Part shown: in pieces, positions 56,968 through 64,000 of the stretch
Layout of the letters: each line of letters opens with the position of its first letter
Numbering within the stretch: the stretch's first letter is position 1
Source: Sceloporus undulatus
Lineage: Eukaryota; Chordata; Lepidosauria; Squamata; Phrynosomatidae
Direction: 5' to 3'
Length of the DNA stretch: 64,000 nt
Assembly (NCBI RefSeq): GCF_019175285.1
Contig: NC_056525.1
Coordinates: 121,066,456-121,130,455, forward strand
Made by a program: the position numbers and the translations under genes
Notes under the pieces: generated by a model
The model's input: only the letters and a program-made list of their open reading frames with translations
Told to the model about the DNA's origin: nothing
Database searches by the model: none

Positions 56968-57182
56968 CCAGTGTGGCATAATGGTTTGAGCATTGAAATA
57001 CAACTCTCCAGACTAGAGATCAATTCCTGCTTGGCCATGAAACCCACTGGTGCTCTTGGGCAAGTCACATGCTCAGCCTCAGGGGAAGGCAATGGCAAAG
57101 CTCCTCTGAACAAATATTGCCATGATAGGTTCACCTGAAGGTTGCCATAAGTTGGAAACAACTTGAAGGCACACAACACACC
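56968..57182 (+). mobile_element. Sauria-type SINE
   Basis: CCAGTGTGGCATAATGGTTT head, CTTGGGCAAGTCACATGCTC, CAGGGGAAGGCAATGGCAAA, tail GGTTGCCATAAGTTGGAAAC then ACTTGAAGGCACACAA. Near full length. Confidence 0.9.
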
Positions 57183-58274
57183 AGTGGAAATCTACGATCC
57201 CCCACAAAATTCTGTAAATGAAGCAGAGAGGTTATGCAATCAAAGCCTGATCTGGAAGCAACTTCGTATTTAAAATGATGGAAGACTGTCACAGAAAACA
57301 ATGGAAGGCAATAGTTCAGCTGTAGCAGTGCTGCCTTTATGTAATACCTGTGTATATTAATGATGTCTGTTTCAGAGACAGCAGCCAGTGTGGAAGGTGC
57401 CACGATTGAGGCGTTGGGCTGTCTGAGCCCCAGCACTTTCATAAGGCAAGCTGTCATGAAAAAACTAATCTTTCTGAGACTGTGCATATCAATTAGACAC
57501 TCTTAATTGCCAAAATGAGTGATTTAAACTGAGAACTTGAAGCTTAAGTATAGTTATTTCATTTTATCTTTCTAGGGACATACATTTTTCTTACTAGCGT
57601 CAGGATTTAGCAGCCCTGGGGAATGTGGTCTTATATGACAGGAGGAGCCCAGTTCTGCCTACCGATAGCATAGTAGTAAATTTTCAAGTGCAGGGCCTTA
57701 TTGTGGCAATTCCTACAGCAAGAGTCCAAAGAACAATCCAAACATCCAACAGAAATGTCTACCAGGAACAGTTTTCTACCGGGTTTATTTTTTTTAGTAT
57801 AATTCATGGAAGATTCAGCCACCCCCAAATACTTTGTTTTAAAAATGGGGTAGCTCAGAGCAAAGCATTATTGCTGGGGAAGACCAATTTCCCCTTCCAC
57901 CAACTGTGGGAATTGCTCCCAGACAGAACAGGGGAGTTCAAGAGGGTGGCAGGTGACATAATCATCCTTGCTAATAAAAAAGTCCCTGGTTTTTGAACCC
58001 ATGAACCCTGGAGCCACTATACTTCTACTACCTGGCCTCTTGAAGCTCCTTTCACATGTCCGCAGTGCTTCTTCCAACACCAAACAATGGAGGAAATCAA
58101 GGCCAGCCCCAACAAGTCATAATGACTGGGGACTCCCAAATCAGTAGAGTGATGGATCAGCAATAACCTTTAAAGCCTGACCTTTATAGGAGCTGTCCAA
58201 GGTGCTGAAACAATTTGGGAGCTAGGGTTCAATATCTTTGGTGGTTCCATTCAACACCTGGATTATTTGTTGTT
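57183..58274. other. Unassigned sequence, open on both strands at 57.6-58.1 kb
   Basis: 57625-57996 (+) and 57868-58083 (-) are open but show no family resemblance that I recognise. Possibly an old repeat with an AATAAA-bearing terminus on the minus strand. No gene called. Confidence 0.35.
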
Positions 58275-58835
58275 AAATGCCTTCAAGTTGACTCTGAATC
58301 ATGGTGACCTTATGTATGAGAGACCTCCAAGTCACACTATCCTCAAGTGCACTTCTCAGTTTCTGCAGATTCATGGCTGTATCTGAATGGGGCTGCATCT
58401 GCACTGCAGAAATAATCCAGTTTGACACTGCTTTATCTGCCATGATACCATGCTATGGGATTCTGGCAATTGTAGTTTAGTGCAGCATGAGAGATATCTG
58501 AGAGAAAGGGCTAAACGTCTCACAAAACTAAAAATTCCAGAATTACATAACACCGAGTCATGGCAGTTAAAGTGGTGTCAAATTGGATTATTTCTGCAGT
58601 GCAGATGCAGGCTGAATATATCCATCTGGAATGTGGTCTTCCTCTTTTTCTATTGCCCTCCATTTTACCCAGCATTATAGCATTTTCTAGTGAGTCCTTT
58701 CTTCTCGTGATATGGCCAAAATAGAACAACCTCAGATTAGTCATCTTTGCTTCCATGGAGAGTTTGGGTCTGATCTTCTCTAGAATCCATTCCACTGGTC
58801 TTTTTAGCAGTCCAGAGTATTCTCAGGACTATTCT
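58275..58835 (-). mobile_element. Bov-B LINE 3' fragment with nested MITE
   Basis: The minus strand reads EAKMTNLRLFYFGHITRRKD, SLENAIMLGKMEGNRKRGRP and HSRWI, the C-terminal end of the Bov-B polymerase ORF. Continues beyond the MITE at 58389-58612 with CCTTCAAGTTGACTCTGAAT. Degenerate. Confidence 0.85.
58389..58612. mobile_element. Palindromic MITE, family A, with 5-bp duplication
   Basis: Ends GGCTGCATCTGCACTGCAG and inverse; TGAAT flanks both sides (58384-58388, 58613-58617). Inserted into Bov-B, so younger than it. Confidence 0.83.
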
Positions 58836-58839
58836 CCTG

Positions 58840-60780
58840 GATTATAACCCAGTATAGTTTACCATCTCACTGACAGGGAAGTTGCCAGCTATCACTATCG
58901 CTGGCAACAGGCCCAATGAGGCAGCCACCTCAGGCAACACATTTGTGGTTAAGAAAATAGTTAGTGGCTTAACCGGCCATAACTGTATTTGTACTGCACT
59001 TCTAAAGATGGGAAAAGGTGCTTAAGGGGCCTTTGTGCCTCTTGGGTCTAAGTACAATGGTTGGCCTTGAGTACTACACCTTAACTTGAGTAATTTGAGA
59101 GGGGGCACCTATAAAGCCCTGCATGGGCTTTTTGTAGAAAAACATCCTGGGCCAGACCCAAAAGGAGATCAGAGTGGGGAAAGTGTGGCCCATGGAGTCA
59201 CTGTTCCCCTTTTTTGTGTCATTCCCCCCCAAACAGAATATGGCACAAAAACACTCAAACTGTCACAAAGAAACATGGTGGTTTGCATCACATTGCCCCC
59301 CCTTCTACTACCACCAACTTCCCTATGCAAAAAAAAAAAAACAGCACTTTTGGGCCAAAAGTCAAAATCAGAAGTGATGAGTTACACCATTTCCAGTTAT
59401 ACTGGGAGCAATGCTGCAGCTTTTAGGGGAAGAATGGTTCCTGCCTCCTCACAGTTGCCTTCCCATGACTTAGATGTTTCTCCCATGGTTGTGGGGCACT
59501 CTTGCAAAACCTCATAGTAGCATGTAAGCATAATTCATGCATGTAGCATGTCCACTGCAGCATAGTGTGCATTTTGCTTCCACATGTGCATAGATGCTTT
59601 GTTCCTGAGCATCACATTTGCTGATACCTGAAAAGCTGAAGAAAAACCTTGAAGTTGGACAATACAATAATGTACAATAGAAGATTGTACTCGCCCCCCC
59701 CCCCCCCCGCCCATGAAGCAGATCTTCAAAAGGTTTATTTTGTGATTACAACTTCCCAAATCCCTCCATTAGCCCACAGTGGTCTGCAACATTCTAGAAG
59801 TAGTAGTCCAATATGTAATGTTTCCAAGCACTGGATTATGAAGATCAGGGCCACACAGCAATATGGAAAGTGAAAGACCCATGTATATCCCCACCCAGCC
59901 CCCCGGCCACCTCCCTTTTTTGCAAATGGTCTTCTTTCCATATTCTTTGGTGCTGCTTAGTGACAAATACCAGCAGATGCCAGCTTCAATTAGTCTACTT
60001 AACTAGCATTGTACAGAAACCATGTAATTGGGCGCCTGACTGTACTCATGCACCAAAGTTTGCAGACACGCTGGGGACTGGGAAAGTGAATCACATTTTA
60101 AATAGATACCTTGCTTGCTGCTCACTGTGGCAAACAGATGGAATAATTGCTGTTCTTACATTCTAATAAGGTATGTGTTAATTAGAATGAAATGAGCAAA
60201 CGTTCTGGTGTCAGTGCATGCTACTAAGTGCACAAAAATAAATAAACCATGCAAGTTCAAGTAAAAGGATGAAGGATAGCAGGAGTTCATTTGGATTAAA
60301 GCTGAAGGAAATGTAAAAAAAGGCCTTTTGATACCCCAGTTGTGGTCATGTCATAAAATCAGGTATAGAAAAAGCATCATTTTCTGTCTGGATTTGGCTC
60401 TTTGGCCAACTGAAAGCTTTTGAAGATGCTCAGCAGAAAACCTTAGACCACATATAATGTATACTTATTCTGGCTTTGAGTGCTATGCCTCCTATAGTGG
60501 AGTGAGGGACCAGGTGCCACTCTTCCTGTAACAACAAACCATTTTTGGCCAGCCCTGAAGATAAAGGCTAGCAATATTTGTGGTATGCCTTTGTAGAGAA
60601 GGTATACCTTTGTAGAACAATGGTGTGGAAGATGAGCAGGAGGGATGTGTCTTGCACTCATGACCTGCTCCTGGGCTTCCCATGGGCAACAAAGAGAACA
60701 GCATTCTCTGAAGATGCCAGCCACAGGAATAAACATTTCTAGAACATGGCCACATAGCCTGAAACTCCCCCACAAAAACT
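58840..60780. other. Unassigned sequence with poly(C) tract
   Basis: A C16 run lies at about 59693-59708. Open frames at 59086-59517 and 60443-60775 resemble nothing known to me. No element classified. Confidence 0.45.
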
Positions 60781-60786
60781 AACAAA

Positions 60787-61020
60787 GGCCCCATACAGAC
60801 AGGCCAAAATAAAGCTGTTTCGGGTCACTTTGGAAGTATGCTGTTTAAATGATGCATGCGTCCTAAGAGTCTGGAAGCTGCGCCAAAGCTGCACTCCAGT
60901 CCTTAGGATTGGATCGTGGCTTTGGTGCGGCTTCCAGACTCTTAGGAACCATGCATCATTTAACAGCATACTTCCAAAGTGACCCGAAGCAGCTTTATTT
61001 TGGCCTGTTTGTATGGGGCC
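60787..61020. mobile_element. Palindromic MITE, family B, complete copy
   Basis: 234 bp, ends GGCCCCATACAGACAGGCC and its inverse, flanked by AAA on both sides (60784-60786, 61021-61023). Arms match the 31905 copy closely. Confidence 0.85.
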
Positions 61021-61024
61021 AAAG

Positions 61025-62325
61025 AGACTGTTGGTCTGATTTAGCACAGTTATTCTTGTTCCTATGCTTGCTCTTTATTTAAGGTGTGGGGTGGGAAGAG
61101 AATACTTACAGTATTAAATCCCCCCCCCATGTCATCCGCTGATAGGATTTTGTTAGTGCTTTTGTTATATAATACATTTTTGCAGATATCATCAAACAGT
61201 GGATATGACTGCCTTGATGAATCCATATTTTTAGAAAAATCAGTATTGCTGTCCTGCGCCCAAAAGATGGCATATCACATGCATTTCAATGCTCTTTTCC
61301 CAAGTAACAATGTATAATTTAAAGCTTCCCTCCCTCCCAGCATATCTTCAATCACTGTTTTCTCCCCCACCCCTCGCTCGCCCCTTTTATCTGTCAGTGC
61401 TCCCTGATGGAATGAAAAGTGACAGGCTGTAATTTTATTTTCTCCTTGAAATTCTGGTTCTGAAATGATAGAGAAGGTTTAATTCCAAGGGCTCCTCAGG
61501 ATTAAATGGTGACTCATTTGGAAAGCTGTATATAGAAAGGGGGGGGGGGGCAACCATGGGATGTCTCTTATTTGGGGAAAGATTTCTCCTTTTTGGAGAA
61601 AAACTGCCTCAGGGGTGTAATATCAAAGGATGTTACAAGAGCCCAAGCCCTGGCCCTCTTTGGTTTCAAAGTAATTATTTTAAACAGCCAGAATTTAATT
61701 CAGTTGATCAAATAGGAAGTGAACCTGCTTCTGTTCTCAGGGTTATGGTCAGAGAATTCAAAGACCCTTGAATGTCTGATAAACACTCAGCACTGGGGTT
61801 TCTGTTAACCTGATTTAAATTATCCCTTCCCTGAGGGAAAGAGAAAGTGTTCAGAAGAATTACAACCCTAGGATCAAAAATAACATTCCCAACATAGGAA
61901 AGAAGGTAGCTAAATCTCGTATTCATCCCTGTTGAAACCCTTAAGGCACTAATTACCCTGAAATTGCCCTATAGCTCTATATTCTACTTGAACTGCTACA
62001 GCGAGATCTTATGGAATCCTAGGGTTGTGGTTTTTGATATATACTTCATTTAGGAAAATTTAATTATCGGAGCCTTCAATAGCCCCATGACTAATTGTGA
62101 CATATGAAGCCGGGACGCAATCAAATATTAGATTGCAAAGGAAGTATCTTTTTGTTTTGCAAATAGATGTTAAATTTCCTGGACTTTGAGGATCTCCCAA
62201 TAGCCACAGGGCCAGAAAAAGGTGGTGCCAGCCTGCAGGATATAACCCTCCATACCATCTGAACTGAGAGCAAAAGCCGCAACATGCAGGCCTAGAACTA
62301 ACATCTTCAATTTTTTCCCCCTTTA
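61025..62325. other. Unassigned right flank
   Basis: Includes C-rich runs near 61120-61130 and 61330-61390 and a G-run near 61540. No exon or repeat family recognised. Confidence 0.45.
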
Positions 62326-62490
62326 TGGTTTTTCACACCTTGACCGATGAAGAAGCTAATGGAGCTTCGGAAGTTTGCAACATGTATATTGTGCATTTTG
62401 GTTAGTCCAATAAAGGTATCACTGTTTGGTGGATTCTTGATGTTATTGGATTTGCTGTACGGCCAACACGGCTACCTCTGAATGTTTTCT
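62326..62490 (+). repeat. Retroelement-like 3' tail
   Basis: GATGAAGAAGCTAATGGAGC, GGTTAGTCCAATAAAGGTAT, then GGCCAACACGGCTACCTCTG. This dispersed tail type is common in reptile genomes; parent element not determined. Confidence 0.45.
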
Positions 62491-64000
62491 ATCTGCAGTA
62501 GGAACTCTTATGACAAATGCTTTTCCTTTCATGCTTTGGGAGATATATACATATTGGATCCCTTTCATGAGTTCCTTGTGGATCCAAAGTAATTCCACCA
62601 CCAGCCCCTTGCAAAAGGATACTGCAGCCTTGAAAATCCATCCTTTGATTTTGTCTCTAAGGGTTTTTTCAGAAAACGGGGCCACTGATACATCAAACTA
62701 GCTAGTAGCTTGTGTTTAATTATGCTACATTAAAGTTAATCTTATTACTCCTCCAGGAGCCAGTGTTTCTCCAAGGAATAGTGCATATTCTGCTCTCTAG
62801 TGGGCCTGGGTAGCGCATTCCATAGATAGATTTTGTCTCATCAGCATTATCAAGATGATGGAGGGCATTACTGTACTAGATTTCCTCTAACTCAAAAGCG
62901 CCTTTCACAGTTGGTCTCAGATGAGACGTGCTGAATGGTGTGAGGATTTATGGAAAGAGGGCTGTGGCGGAGGATTATTGAGTTTATATTGTGTGGAGCA
63001 ACTGTTAATAGCCAAATACTAATATCTACACATCTATGCACAATCCAGAACAACTGTATCTTAAAGCTACTTAACACTGCAGGCCCAGTATCTTAAAATA
63101 GATGGCCCAAGAGATTTTAAAAATGTTATTTCTTACTAGAATCAGCTTAATACTAAGAAGTTACATTAAAGTGATAAATTTTGTAGTACTTCGCAGTTTA
63201 CTGATCAGGAATGAGGAATAAGCAATCTTTTAAATATGATTTTTAAAATGCAATTGAGAATAATAACTGGATATAGTAGTAGTGGTACCTGATCCACAAA
63301 ATTCTGTAATGGTCTGAATAACTTTTGATCGGAACCCTTTGATCTTTTGACTTTTACCTCATACGAAGAAAGTTGGCCTGTCATGTGCACATCTCCAACA
63401 CTGTATGTGATTCTAATTATACTAATTCTCTTTGAGGAAAGATACCAAGAAAAATCAATGGTTGGTCAAGAAATCAGAAGAACATTAGGGCCAAGATCCT
63501 GCATCAGAGGCTGGAATTCGTAACTTGATGATGATGTACCTATATTCCTTCTAGAGAATTGCAGTTACAGTATGTGTATCTGTGAGTTCTGTGCTATGTC
63601 CTGTTCCCCTTGTACAACCAGACCCATAGCATTCTGGTACCCATTATGCAATAGGTCCAATAGCACTCCGATGTTCATTGTGCAATGGGATCCATGGTGC
63701 AACAGCCATGCTGTGGGCTCTGTTAATAGTCCCAAAGGTGTGGCTACATCTCTGCGCCTCTCCTGAGAATATGAACATTATGCAACATTGCAACTCACCT
63801 TTACTTGATTGTGGGTAAGTTTACAATGACATAAATGCAAAGCAGGATACAGGCCTAGGATTTGAAAGGGCAGCTGTGAAGGAATTAGATAAGAGCCTTA
63901 AGTGTAAAAATATATAATTGAATAACAATGTCAGGATAAACCATGTTACAGTATTTCCAGTTTATATATACAGTTCTGGCAGTTGGGAAGTAGGAAAACT
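62491..64000. other. Unassigned right end
   Basis: AT-rich sequence with no exon, repeat family or regulatory block that I can support. Confidence 0.45.

Noticed and set aside
59086-59517. 143-codon plus-strand frame
   Set aside because: Low-complexity A-rich and C-rich stretches, no homology seen, no splice context.
60443-60775. 110-codon minus-strand frame
   Set aside because: No recognisable domain, and a second overlapping frame of similar length suggests chance.

Overview
The window is nuclear DNA from a vertebrate, almost certainly a squamate reptile (lizard or snake). The evidence is tRNA-headed SINEs with Bov-B-type tails (the Sauria SINE pattern), Bov-B LINE fragments, CR1 copies ending in the ATTCTATG tail repeat, L2-like LINEs, a Penelope-like fragment and many palindromic MITEs. 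It holds two spliced genes whose exons carry proper GT/AG borders and matching phases. Both lie on the minus strand.

SHCBP1L (about 7.57-27.97 kb) has ten coding exons that join without a phase error into a 579-residue protein with a C-terminal parallel beta-helix. NPL, N-acetylneuraminate lyase (about 31.13-51.23 kb), has eleven coding exons giving 310 residues. It keeps the GTTGEG motif, the YYYHIP tyrosine and the Schiff-base lysine in the GVKFSDTD motif. The two genes are head to tail: the NPL stop lies only about 3.2 kb from the SHCBP1L ATG. In human, DHX9 sits between NPL and SHCBP1L and SHCBP1L points the opposite way, so the arrangement here implies a local rearrangement.

Layout: 1-7.4 kb is repeat-rich flank, including an L1 inserted into a terminal-inverted-repeat element and a candidate old LTR. 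7.5-28 kb is SHCBP1L, whose introns hold CR1, L2, Bov-B, Penelope-like, LTR and MITE copies. 28-31 kb is a short intergenic stretch with a degenerate tandem repeat. 31-51 kb is NPL, with Tigger-like, MITE, CR1 and L2 insertions. 51-64 kb is NPL upstream DNA with repeats only; any 5' non-coding NPL exon and the promoter would lie there.

I found no bacterial-type system, CRISPR array or functional tRNA/rRNA gene. The most informative non-genic material is the layered set of palindromic DNA elements. One family has 5-bp target duplications and a ZNF143-like core, one has 3-bp duplications, and a GC-rich one has a TAG duplication. There is also a large inverted duplication at 54.2-54.5 kb. Two 10-N assembly gaps each abut an (AAT/TTA)n tract.
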